A DNA stretch of 64,000 nt, from NCBI GenBank assembly GCA_964615095.1, contig CAZTPX010000041.1, positions 3,478 to 67,477 on the forward strand, written 5' to 3'. The DNA is from JANXQG01 sp964615095 (lineage in GTDB: Bacteria > Planctomycetota > Planctomycetia > Pirellulales > Thermoguttaceae). How positions within the stretch are numbered: the first letter of the stretch is position 1; each line of letters starts with the position of its first letter. Below the pieces are notes generated by a model. The model had not been told where the DNA came from. It saw nothing but the letters and a program-made list of their open reading frames with translations, and did not search any database. A program made the translations under genes and the position numbers. This document shows, piece after piece, positions 29,101-36,335 of the stretch.

Positions 29101-29299
29101 GGTCGTGGAGGGCGACGGCCGCAGCGATGCCGAACTTTTCACCCAGGAGGGAGGCCCGGGAAGCGCCGTATCGCGTTATTCCGCACAGAAGTTCCTGTAC
29201 TTCCCCAAGACCAATGAGAAGATTGTCGAGGGGATGCACACCAACGAGATGGACCTGGGCCCCGCCTCGCCGCTGCCGCCACCGCCACGGAAAAAATGA
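26165..29299 (+). CDS. LptC/LptA (OstA)-like giant envelope protein
   Basis: A 1044-residue protein. The GTG at 26165 overlaps the previous stop and starts HIGGSFAIVVVAYWAYALL, a single N-terminal transmembrane helix; frames starting further upstream lie inside the LysM gene. The remainder is extracytoplasmic beta-rich sequence with OstA-like strand repeats, for example LRVQAEQLKYNLSDGQIYLE, VTGEPAHMEGRGMSLTGPN and LDAKGPGRME. An LptC-type anchor followed by OstA-type repeats is known for LPS transport proteins, which are normally 150-200 residues each. Here they would be fused in one long protein. It is followed by hpt and two GT4 genes. The family call is by pattern, not by alignment. Confidence 0.6.
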   Translation: MTPRTIHIGGSFAIVVVAYWAYALLAVPWIEPPPDRPDHGIVKDPGPPPVIDLRELFPEGSWQLHDAKIINNNGQGMLLWQKYVNGNNGWVDLSPMTVIFLSDENETDLRERVRHAIVMDVPEGADLHFDPPLDINKGGIGRLVEGRLRGPVTIRSQGKRPDHQDDLLVRTHDVDLSEQRITTANDVDFTWGLSSGRGRQMEIKLLPRLGPRVDNAQGPNIGGIEQIQFEHVERVHLDMGSAAAPAAKGGAPKPPTGGPLPGPLSAHAAPVEITCRGPFCFNLVDPQVATFRDQVDVQRIQPNAQADHMGCELLSIFFTRPAAPKGAAKPGKQTAPGFDLQPSRIEARGTPTTVTAPSDHLRVQAEQLKYNLSDGQIYLEDAQEVFVRKDGSEFHGPNLRYTPGPPNHNGQFQLLIVGPGRLQGEMADRPGQQFEAHWRQKLEAHPQDRNELISFSGGANLKFQAMGELNARDIHFWLHEAPPDAAGGGGFQPDRLLAEQNVVGDSPQFSLKNVERLEVWFAKAPAAPPSLPAGVAAAGVAAGASPPYVPSTAATLPLASFPSPSAAGPVARTAGPVLPFALGPQAPAASGRQAHLEVSGRLVQASVLLHEQQNGELTEVKIIDNVRLQETQTAQPDQRPLLVTGQWLHATEANSPKAKVTVTGEPAHMEGRGMSLTGPNIHIDRGANTLDAKGPGRMEKFLENDLDNRPLKHGETIKIDWQQGMTFDGRKAHFQDSVNVVGESKLLVTGWMDVLFQQPISLSDQRPQAQPKIAKLICGDGVFMENSTIEKGQRTSYDRMQFKNLELDHLTGDFHGDGPGWATSVRRGGGQGLSIPGGPIAGLGPSATTRPISFSPQQPQPSDPNQLICIRVIFMRSITGNELRKDLIFHGRVRAAYAPTQSWTETLKSDDPQQLGPEAAVLKCEQLEVNDMSPVSGSSGRNVELRAQDNVIAEGTNKTGTHFTIRSARFSYAEAKGMAVVEGDGRSDAELFTQEGGPGSAVSRYSAQKFLYFPKTNEKIVEGMHTNEMDLGPASPLPPPPRKK

Positions 29300-29394
29300 C
29301 GAGAACCGGAATCGCCGTCATTTTCTCCCACCCGTGCTTTCACCGGCTCGCCAAATCCTCTAAACTACTGTTTTCTCCTCCCGTGGATCGAGCT

Positions 29395-29931
29395 ATGAAA
29401 ACGTTAATCAGCCAAGAGCAGCTTCGCGAGGGCATCGACCGGATTGCCAAGGAACTCCGCGAACATTACCAGGGTCGCCCCTTGACGATTGTCGGTGTGC
29501 TGATCGGCAGTGTCGTCTTTCTGGCGGATCTGATCCGGCGGATCGACTTGCCGCTACGGTTGGAACTGGTGCAAGCCCGCAGCTATCGCGGCCCGAGCAC
29601 GCGTCCCGGCCCGTTGGTGCTGAATCTCGATCTGTTGTCGTCCGACGTTCGTGGCCGCGACGTGCTGCTGGTGGACGACATTTTCGACACCGGCAACACG
29701 CTTTGGGAACTGCTGCCGCAGATCGACGACCTGGGGCCAACCAGCGTGCGCACGGCCGTGCTGCTGCGAAAAGAAGGCCGTTGTGAAGTGCCTATGAAGC
29801 CCAACCACGTGGTGTTCGATATCCCCAACGTGTTCGTCGTCGGTTACGGGCTCGATTACCGCGATATGTACCGCAACCTGCCTTATGTGGCCGAACTGGA
29901 GCCGGCGGAACTTGCGGAGCATAGCCCGTGA
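29395..29931 (+). CDS. hpt: Hypoxanthine phosphoribosyltransferase
   Basis: A 178-residue purine phosphoribosyltransferase of normal length. The PRPP-binding motif VLLVDDIFDTGNTL is at about residues 89-102. GVLIGSVVFLADLIRRID forms the first loop, and VVGYGLDYRDMYRNLPYVAEL is the usual C-terminal block. It converts hypoxanthine (and often guanine) plus PRPP to IMP or GMP in purine salvage. The start is the ATG at 29395, just after TCGAGCT; a longer upstream frame has no support. Its stop overlaps the next start by four bases (GTGA), linking salvage to the two GT4 genes by transcription if not by function. Confidence 0.93.
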   Translation: MKTLISQEQLREGIDRIAKELREHYQGRPLTIVGVLIGSVVFLADLIRRIDLPLRLELVQARSYRGPSTRPGPLVLNLDLLSSDVRGRDVLLVDDIFDTGNTLWELLPQIDDLGPTSVRTAVLLRKEGRCEVPMKPNHVVFDIPNVFVVGYGLDYRDMYRNLPYVAELEPAELAEHSP

Positions 29932-31091
29932 AACCCTTGCGGTTGGCGATCGTAGCGCAGCGGTTCTGGCCGCGCGTCGGTTCGCTGGAAACTCGCGCGG
30001 GACAACTGGCCTGCGGCCTGGCGGATGCAGGCATGGAGGTCACGATCGTCACCGGCCGGTGGCAGCCGCACTGGCCCGTGGAAATCTCTTATCACGGCAT
30101 CCCGGTCGTGCGTCTCGCTCCACCGCCGGTGGGACGCTGGAACACGTGGCGATGGACTCATTCCTTGACGCATTGGCTGCGGCAGCATGCCGGCCGCTTC
30201 GACGTGTTCTGTGTCTGGGGCCTGATGCACGAAGCCGCGGCCGTGGTACGGGCGACGGGGCCACAAATGCCGGTGGTACTCGTGCCGGAACGGGTCGGCT
30301 GGCACGGCGATTGTTTCCGCCAGGTACGGGTATTCGGTGGCCATGGCATCAAGTGCGCATGCCTGCGGGCGCGGGCCTTTGTGGCCAACAGTCCCGCTGC
30401 ACGGCGGGAGTTGGAGGCCGCCGGATATCCGCGGGAGCGGATTGTCGACGTGCCACTGGGGGTGCGGCGGTTGCCGCGACGCGGGCCGCAGACACAAATC
30501 GAGGCCCGCGATCTGCTGGCCGAGTCGAACCTCGCGCTGCAAACGGTGGCCCACGCGCCGCTGGCGGTCTCGACAAGCCGGCTGGCGGCTGGCCGCGGTT
30601 GGGAGCAACTCCTGGCTGCCTGGTCGATCGTGGTCCGGCAGAAGGCGGCAGCCCGGTTATGGTTGGCGGGCGAATCGCCAGCGACGGCTGTTATGCAACG
30701 GATCGAGGCCCTTGGTCTACGCCCCTGGGTAACCCTGCTTGGCATGTTCGATGATGTCGAGGGCCTGCTGGCCGCCGCCGACGTGCATGTTGCCCCGGCG
30801 ACTGACGGTTCGCCGCAGGCCATTGTCGAAGCCATGGCCGCCGGCGTGCCCAGCGTGGCCGTCGACGCACACCTGAACCGTTGGCTCTTGGGAAATGACG
30901 ATGCCGGCTTGCTCGTGCCGGCGGACAACCCGGCGGCCTTCGCCGCAGCCATCCGTCGCCTGCTGGACGATCCGCCGCTGGCCGCGCGACTCGGCGCAGC
31001 CGGCCAGCAACGGGTGGAAGCGGAGTTCGATCTGGGGAAGGTGGTCGAAAAGTATCTTGAACTGTTTGAGGATGTGTGCGCGAGGATATGA
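29928..31091 (+). CDS. Family 4 glycosyltransferase (first of two)
   Basis: A 387-residue GT-B protein that begins with GTG overlapping the hpt stop. The N-terminal domain opens RLAIVAQRFWPRVGSLETRAGQLACGLA, a typical acceptor-site loop. The C-terminal domain has the donor-site signature DGSPQAIVEAMAAGVPSVAVD, which contains an E-x7-E-type arrangement, and a helix ending in LFEDVC. It should use a nucleotide sugar to extend a surface glycan or glycolipid. No signal or membrane helix is seen. The next gene follows nine bases later. Confidence 0.88.
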   Translation: MKPLRLAIVAQRFWPRVGSLETRAGQLACGLADAGMEVTIVTGRWQPHWPVEISYHGIPVVRLAPPPVGRWNTWRWTHSLTHWLRQHAGRFDVFCVWGLMHEAAAVVRATGPQMPVVLVPERVGWHGDCFRQVRVFGGHGIKCACLRARAFVANSPAARRELEAAGYPRERIVDVPLGVRRLPRRGPQTQIEARDLLAESNLALQTVAHAPLAVSTSRLAAGRGWEQLLAAWSIVVRQKAAARLWLAGESPATAVMQRIEALGLRPWVTLLGMFDDVEGLLAAADVHVAPATDGSPQAIVEAMAAGVPSVAVDAHLNRWLLGNDDAGLLVPADNPAAFAAAIRRLLDDPPLAARLGAAGQQRVEAEFDLGKVVEKYLELFEDVCARI

Positions 31092-31100
31092 TTGTGTATA

Positions 31101-32210
31101 ATGGTTCACTTAGGAACCTCGCTTGTGAAATACCGCATCCTCCACATCATCGACGCGCTCGACCGCACAGGTGCCGCGCAACACCTCAACTTGCTGGCCC
31201 GCGGGATGCCGTCGGCTGAATTCGAGGTCCAAGTCTGCGCCTTGAGCCGCGGCGGACCGGTGGGCGAGGGGCTGGTTCGGGCGGGAATACCCGTCCATGT
31301 CCTTGGCCGCCGCTGGCCCGCCGACCCGACGACCTTCTGGCGACTGCTTGGTTATGTAAGAGAATTTCAACCGAATTCGATCCATGCTTGGCAAGCGGCG
31401 GGGCGGGCCTATGGAGTGGCTGTCGCGCAGTGTTCCCTCGTACCGCGGCTTGTGGCCGTTTGGCGCGAAGTCCCGCACTATTGCGGGCCGCTGCAACGAG
31501 CGATCGACCGCTGGATCGGCCGCCGGGCCAGCCGCGTAGTGGCGACTTGCCCTGCCGTGCGCGAGGCTTGCATGCAGCAAGGAATTGCCCCCGGAAAAAT
31601 CGCGGTTATTCCCGGCGGCGTTTGCAAAGCGGCCCCGCCTGCCGCCACGCGGGAGCAGATTTTCGATCGGCTGGGCCTGCCGCACTCGGCGCGGCTGATC
31701 GGTTGGGCCGGCCGCTTGGAGGCGGATCGCGGCGGCAAGGACGCCATCTGGGCAGCCGACCTGCTGAAAGTGATTCGCGACGACGCCCACCTCCTCGTCT
31801 TCGGCGCGGGGCCGCACCACGATCGGCTCGTCCGCTTCCGCGACCAGGTCGAGATTGCCGACAAGGTCCACTTCCTGGGCGACCGCGGCGACCTGGAAGA
31901 GTTCCTCCCGCACTTGGACCAGTTCTGGTCGACCCGCCGCCTGCCGGGCCAGGCCCAGGCGGTCCTCGAGGCGATGGCGGCCGGCGTGCCTGTCGTGGCC
32001 ACGGACGTGGCCGGCACGCGTGAACTGATCAAGCACGAGACAACCGGCTGCCTGTTCGCGTCAGGGCATCGCGCCGGTTTGGCCCGCTGGGCCGAGTACC
32101 TGCTCAACCATCCCGACGTGGCCCGACAGATCGGCGCCGCCGGACGGCAACGCGTGGAGCAGGAGTTCAGCGCGGAGAAGATGGTTCAGCGGTGGAGGGA
32201 TGAAAGGTGA
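31101..32210 (+). CDS. Family 4 glycosyltransferase (second of two)
   Basis: A 369-residue GT-B protein that starts nine bases after the previous gene. YRILHIIDALDRTGAAQHLNLLARG is the N-terminal loop and GQAQAVLEAMAAGVPVVATDVAGTREL the donor-site motif, including the E-x7-E residues. The start at 31101 (MVHLGTSLVKYRIL) is preferred; a TTG nine bases earlier would lengthen it slightly. Its TGA stop at 32208-32210 lies inside the inverted repeat at 32196-32264. It probably works with the preceding glycosyltransferase on one glycan. Confidence 0.87.
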   Translation: MVHLGTSLVKYRILHIIDALDRTGAAQHLNLLARGMPSAEFEVQVCALSRGGPVGEGLVRAGIPVHVLGRRWPADPTTFWRLLGYVREFQPNSIHAWQAAGRAYGVAVAQCSLVPRLVAVWREVPHYCGPLQRAIDRWIGRRASRVVATCPAVREACMQQGIAPGKIAVIPGGVCKAAPPAATREQIFDRLGLPHSARLIGWAGRLEADRGGKDAIWAADLLKVIRDDAHLLVFGAGPHHDRLVRFRDQVEIADKVHFLGDRGDLEEFLPHLDQFWSTRRLPGQAQAVLEAMAAGVPVVATDVAGTRELIKHETTGCLFASGHRAGLARWAEYLLNHPDVARQIGAAGRQRVEQEFSAEKMVQRWRDER

Positions 32211-32264
32211 GAGGTGAGGGGTGAGGCGTACCCGATCTATCTTTCATCTCCCATCTCACCCCAT
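32196..32264. repeat. Imperfect inverted repeat spanning the ends of two convergent genes
   Basis: GATGAAAG (32199-32206) and GGGGTGAG (32218-32225) recur as complements CTTTCATC (32241-32248) and CTCACCCC (32255-32262). The plus-strand glycosyltransferase stop (32208-32210) and the minus-strand quinone reductase stop (32256-32258) both fall within it. Confidence 0.7.
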
Positions 32265-32831
32265 CCGTTCCCGCACGATTTGTCGCACTTCCTCCAGCCA
32301 GCCGGCACGCTGCTGGGGAGTGCTCATGACGATCGATTCGAAATTGCGGCGATAGAAATCCTCGAGGCCGCAGAAGCCGAAGACGCAGGTCTTCCACAGG
32401 TTCTCCAGCGGATCGCCGAACAGGCGGAGCTCGTCCTCGCGCGGAGTGTTCGAGGTTGTGAAGACAATCGCCCGCTTGCCCTCGAGTTTGCCGATCACGC
32501 CTTGCGGTCCAAACTCGTAAACGACGCCCTGGCGGAAGACGCGATCGAGCCAACCCTTGAGGATCGCCGGCGGCATGGCCCACCAATTCGGATGCACGAC
32601 CAGGTAGGCCTCGGCCTCGGCCACTTCGCGGCAATGGCGGGCGATGGTCTCCGCCAGTTCCGATCCCTTGGGGATTTCGGCATCGGGCAAAATCGGATCG
32701 AACCCTTCCGCATAGAGATCGTGATACACGACCGCGTGTCCCGCGGCGCAAAGCTCTTGCAGCGCCGCTTGGGCAATGGCGTGGCAGAAACTACCGGGCC
32801 GCTGATGGCCAAGGATAAGTAGCGTGTTCAT
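32256..32831 (-). CDS. NAD(P)H quinone reductase / flavodoxin-fold protein (KefF/YwrO/MdaB type)
   Basis: A 191-residue flavoprotein. MNTLLILGHQRPGSFCHAIA is the FMN/FAD-binding beta-alpha unit, VVHPNWWAMPPAILKGWLDRVF is the family core motif, and GQ-type YEFGPQGVIGKLEGKRAIV continues it. The predicted reaction is two-electron reduction of quinones with NAD(P)H. A longer frame runs upstream to 33062 but lacks the conserved start; MELMNTLL at 32840 is a possible alternative. The gene converges on the second GT4 gene and its stop lies in their shared inverted repeat. Confidence 0.88.
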   Translation of the reverse strand: MNTLLILGHQRPGSFCHAIAQAALQELCAAGHAVVYHDLYAEGFDPILPDAEIPKGSELAETIARHCREVAEAEAYLVVHPNWWAMPPAILKGWLDRVFRQGVVYEFGPQGVIGKLEGKRAIVFTTSNTPREDELRLFGDPLENLWKTCVFGFCGLEDFYRRNFESIVMSTPQQRAGWLEEVRQIVRERMG

Positions 32832-33303
32832 AAGCTCCATACTACAGAACGAGCGATTCCTGGTCAACCGTCTCAGGCATGTTTCCTCGGCAGGATCGTC
32901 ACGATCGGCGAATGCGGCCATTGGCGCAAAGTCAACGTCGTCGGCGCGGGTCGTTTCTGCAATAGAAGAGTCACTAGGCGCACGTCTGCCGCCGGCAAGC
33001 GGAATTTCGTCCGCGTGGCACGGGATACGCAAGCGGCCTGCCCGATTTCGTGCCGAATTCACCCGTAGGCCCCCGCCACCGAGCCTAGAGCTCGGGGACT
33101 GCGGCCCAGCGTGGTCTTGGGGCCATGCGACGATCCTTCACTGCTGTACACGTCGGGCCGTGCAATACGGCCGGCGCGGATCGACCCGCGCGTCACGAGG
33201 GCCACCCCCCTTCAGGCCAGGCACCGGCGTGTCAGTGTGGAGCGTGGACGAACAGGCCAATAATTTCGCGCGGGCTCAGGCCCTCGCTTGAAGGAGCGAT
33301 ACG
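32832..33303. other. Intergenic region with no recognised feature
   Basis: A 472-base spacer between the divergent quinone reductase and the small Cys-rich gene. Only the ribosome binding site of the latter (AAGGAG near 33290-33295) is clear. Short open frames here overlap one another and match no family I recognise. Confidence 0.6.
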
Positions 33304-33624
33304 ATGCCACGGACGAGCTGGATTGCTATATTAGGGGTCTTTATTGCCTGGAGCCAATGGGTTGCCGCCGCCGATCCCTTATCTCCTCCGAGCGTCTGCC
33401 CTTGCCAAGCCAACTGCTGTGCGGCTCCCCCGTATTACTTCTCTCCCGGTTGCTGCGAAGCCCACCGTCACTGCTGCGACAACGCCTGGGACGGCTATTG
33501 CCAGGAAAGGGCCTATTGGGACGCGATCTGGTATAGAGTGGGCACGCGCCCGTCGTGCTCTTGCACTAGTTTCTCAGATCCACTTCAGATTCCCTGTCGG
33601 CACGGTCGATACAAAAGCTATTGA
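33304..33624 (+). CDS. Small cysteine-rich secreted protein
   Basis: A 106-residue protein with a strong ribosome binding site (AAGGAG, spacing 8). Residues 1-22 are a signal peptide (SWIAILGVFIAWSQWVAAAD). The mature part has 12 cysteines, several in pairs (ANCCAA, PGCCEA, RHCCDN), plus many Tyr and Trp residues. I do not recognise a family; it could be a disulphide-rich wall or surface peptide. It is followed by two hairpins, the second a near-ideal intrinsic terminator, so it is expressed as a single gene. Its codon content is normal for the window. Confidence 0.7.
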   Translation: MPRTSWIAILGVFIAWSQWVAAADPLSPPSVCPCQANCCAAPPYYFSPGCCEAHRHCCDNAWDGYCQERAYWDAIWYRVGTRPSCSCTSFSDPLQIPCRHGRYKSY

Positions 33625-33636
33625 CCTACCGGGAGG

Positions 33637-33659
33637 ATGAGACACCTAGTGTCTCATTT
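33637..33659 (+). terminator. First hairpin after the Cys-rich gene
   Basis: A nine-base stem built on TGAGACAC/GTGTCTCA with a three-base loop, followed by TTT. On its own it is a weak terminator. Confidence 0.55.
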
Positions 33660-33666
33660 CAGGATT

Positions 33667-33710
33667 AAGATCATGGTATGACGATGGATCGTCGTGCCAT
33701 GATCTTTTTT
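33667..33710 (+). terminator. Strong intrinsic terminator
   Basis: An 18-base stem (AAGATCATGG...CCATGATCTT, two G-T pairs) with a four-base loop (33685-33688), running into six T residues. It terminates the Cys-rich gene transcript. Confidence 0.88.
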
Positions 33711-33759
33711 CATGCGCGCGGCTGCCGGCGCGTTCTGGTTTGCGCGGATAGAAATGACA

Positions 33760-33822
33760 CGTTGGAGTCCCGGCTTTAGCGGGAATTTTTGCCAGATTGC
33801 CGGCTAAAGCCGGGACTCCAAC
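33760..33822. repeat. Family-A inverted repeat
   Basis: Arms at 33760-33783 and 33800-33822 with CGTTGGAGTCCCGGCTTTAG. It is the third copy in the window and lies between the terminator and the end of the TPR gene. Confidence 0.9.
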
Positions 33823-33918
33823 AATTGACGCCCCGTGGTCCGATACGTGCAAACGCAACGGGGGCGGCCGTTGTGACGGCCGCCCCACAGATTCGTTACG
33901 TCCGCAGAATCTTCAGGC

Positions 33919-35457
33919 TCAAGGCTTCTTCGGCGTGGTGCCGGTACCAGTGCCGGTAGCCGGCTCAGGCTTCTTGGCGTCCTTGACTTTTTCGAGCAGC
34001 TCCTGCGCGTCGGTCCTCATGAAGAACGGCCGCTTGGTCCCCAGGGTTTTCTCCAAAAGTTCCTTCGCTTCCCAATCTTTTTCCGAATGGTGCAGGATAT
34101 GTGCCCAATAGGTAGCCATGTCCAGATTGTTCGACCGGCCGGCGGTTGCCTTGATGAACTCTTCCAGGGCCTGGCGCGCCTGCTCGAACTCGCCGCGGCA
34201 GAAGTAGACCCAACCCAAGGTTGAGAGGGCGTCGCCTTGCCTGTTCTGCAAATTCTGGTTGGTCCGCGTTTCCTCGAAATTGGTCCGGGCATACTCCAAA
34301 GCCCGCCGCTGCTTGTTGGCGTCGTCCTTCTGCTCGACCAGGGCCAGGGCCAGATTGTTGCGGGCGTTGAAATCGCGCGGGGCCTGGAGGATGACGGCCT
34401 CGAAGTCTTTTTCCGCGTCAGCCCAACGGCGCTCCCACAAGGCAACCACCCCGCGCAGCATGTGGCCAACGTTGCTGCCCGCGTACTTTGTCGGATCGGA
34501 TTCTTCGATCTTCACAGCGGCATCGGCCTGCTCCTTGGCGAAGGCGATATTGCCCTTCTCAAAGGCCCATTGGGCGACGATGAGGCGGGTCAGAAGATGC
34601 TTGGGAGCTTTTAGCAAAGCAGCATCGAACCATGTTTTCGGATGCCCCTTCTTGTCGGCCTCCGGGCCTTCGTACTGCTCGTAATACTGGGCCATGACAG
34701 CTTCCGGAACGGGAAACTGTTCATCGGTATGGTTCTTCTTGGCATTCTCGCGGTCCTTATCCCTGGCCTCCTTCAGGACGATATAGGCATCGGGGGCCTT
34801 GCCTTGCCAGAATAGAGCGCGGGCCAGGCGCTGGCGGGCCTGCAGATTGTCGGGCGCCAACTTCACGAGGTCCCGAAGACGCGACTCGGCCATCTTCCAC
34901 TCCTCGACTTGCCTGTCCGTATTGAAGTCCGAGTTGGATGCGAGGGCCTCGGCCACCTCGGCAACGCCGCTCAATACCTGCTGCTCCATGGCCGCTTTGC
35001 GATCGGCGTTCGCGCTGTACTTCTCCAAGACTTGCTTGGCCTTATCGAAGTCCATGGTTGCCTCGCTGACCCGCCTTTCCTGCAAGGCGATGCTGCCCAT
35101 AATGATGTACGCTTCCGGATCGTTGGGCGCGTTGTGAACGGCAGATTCCAGTTGCATACGGGCGAGAGCCGGATTTCGCTCCCTGACAAGCAGATACATC
35201 AATATATTAGCGGGGGGGAGTTCGCTATTTTTCTTCGCAACTTCGTCAAGCTTCTTGAGCGCGCCCAGGAAGTCATTGTTGTTCAACGCCGTAATGGCGT
35301 CCTTCACCTCCGGATACTCTTTCTGTTTGGGAGCCGTCGCCGGAGTGGTGGAAGGAGAAACCGCCGGCTGGGCAGAAACGGGCGTTGCCGCGGCGCCTAG
35401 CAAAAGCAACGTGACAGTTGCCAGGGCAAAAGCGAAGGAAAGGGACGAACGTGCCAT
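33919..35457 (-). CDS. Secreted tetratricopeptide-repeat protein
   Basis: A 512-residue protein. The start at 35457 gives the signal peptide SLSFAFALATVTLLLLGAAATPVSAQ; the open frame runs 30 codons further upstream without a signal. The mature protein consists of TPR-like helical pairs, for example ALNNNDFLGALKKLDEVAKK, PNDPEAYIIMGSIALQERRV, and GVVALWERRWADAEKDFEAV. It ends in a low-complexity Pro/Thr/Gly tail (PATGTGTGTTPKKP). TPR domains bind other proteins, so it may be a scaffold in the periplasm. No enzymatic motif is seen. Confidence 0.85.
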   Translation of the reverse strand: MARSSLSFAFALATVTLLLLGAAATPVSAQPAVSPSTTPATAPKQKEYPEVKDAITALNNNDFLGALKKLDEVAKKNSELPPANILMYLLVRERNPALARMQLESAVHNAPNDPEAYIIMGSIALQERRVSEATMDFDKAKQVLEKYSANADRKAAMEQQVLSGVAEVAEALASNSDFNTDRQVEEWKMAESRLRDLVKLAPDNLQARQRLARALFWQGKAPDAYIVLKEARDKDRENAKKNHTDEQFPVPEAVMAQYYEQYEGPEADKKGHPKTWFDAALLKAPKHLLTRLIVAQWAFEKGNIAFAKEQADAAVKIEESDPTKYAGSNVGHMLRGVVALWERRWADAEKDFEAVILQAPRDFNARNNLALALVEQKDDANKQRRALEYARTNFEETRTNQNLQNRQGDALSTLGWVYFCRGEFEQARQALEEFIKATAGRSNNLDMATYWAHILHHSEKDWEAKELLEKTLGTKRPFFMRTDAQELLEKVKDAKKPEPATGTGTGTTPKKP

Positions 35458-35726
35458 GGAACGATACCTCGTATTGTGAAGACTAAAATACGGACCCGTG
35501 GCGAGTCCAACAAATTGTGAGAAGGAAATTACAGGGTTGGATGGCAAGACAGCACAACTCCAATCCTTCTACACTACGATGTAAAGTGCCAAATGACAAG
35601 ATACCGTTGCGTGCAATTTCGCATTCTTTTTTGGCGCAGGCAACCATATTTACAAACTGCGGGAACCTTGAGGCGCAGGCTCCCACAGAGAGGGGTGGAA
35701 TGAAGATGAGCTCGGCGCAAAATCAC

Positions 35727-35764
35727 AGGGCCCCGTTGGCTCGCTGCGGAGCCAACGGGGCCCT
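35727..35764. repeat. Perfect 16-bp hairpin
   Basis: AGGGCCCCGTTGGCTC and its exact complement with a six-base loop. Flanking GGGGTGGAA/TTCCACCC sequences add an outer arm. No T-run follows, so it is probably a repeat element and not a terminator. Confidence 0.85.
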
Positions 35765-36080
35765 TGGGACCGTGAAAAGCGGTTCCACCCAGGTATTGGG
35801 TGTTGTCGCATGGTTCTGCGATCTTACCTAAGATTCACGGGCTTGGCCTTTGTTACTTTGGAGAACTGGGCTAGGAAGACGTAAGCACGGAATACGACTA
35901 AAGCAGTTATTGTGCCAAAGTCAGCATGGCAACCGGATCGAACTGCCAATAACGACGCAACCTGTTGTCGTGAAAAAATTTATGATATTTGCACGATGAC
36001 GGAATGCTCTGCCGAGGCTTGTAGACTTTTGTAAATTTTACAATCGCTTTGCATCCGCAGTTGAGATTACCCAATTTGCC

Positions 36081-36138
36081 CTAACCCGAAGTGTAAGCGA
36101 GGGGACGGCTTGGGATCCTCGCTTACGCTTCGGGTTAG
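36081..36138. repeat. Family-B inverted repeat
   Basis: Arms at 36081-36102 and 36117-36138 carry TAACCCGAAG(T/C)GTAAGCGAGG, matching 16616-16658. Confidence 0.9.
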
Positions 36139-36335
36139 TGTCAGTCTCAACCGCGTACAATATTAGCACTTGGCTTCAGCCGAGTCCGAACCTTCGTTTC
36201 TCTCGGAAAAAGCAAATTATTCCCGGAAAACTGACATAGGGTAACAGCAAACTTCTTGCTAGAATCCCGCCGTCGCCACGGACGGCGAACGAGACGATAG
36301 CAATGCCAAGCAACGATTGCGGCGAGAGGGAACCC

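Larger units (their letters stand above)
35458..36335. other. Long intergenic region (878 bases) with two inverted repeats
   Basis: Between two divergent genes. It contains a 16-bp hairpin at 35727-35764 and a family-B repeat at 36081-36138. The stretch 35930-36060 is AT-richer than the surroundings. I see no gene, tRNA or riboswitch. Its length leaves room for regulatory RNA or operators that I cannot identify. Confidence 0.6.

Noticed and set aside
35458..36335. Search for tRNA, riboswitch or small gene in the longest spacer
   Set aside because: No cloverleaf, conserved riboswitch core or supported frame was seen; only the two inverted repeats stand out.
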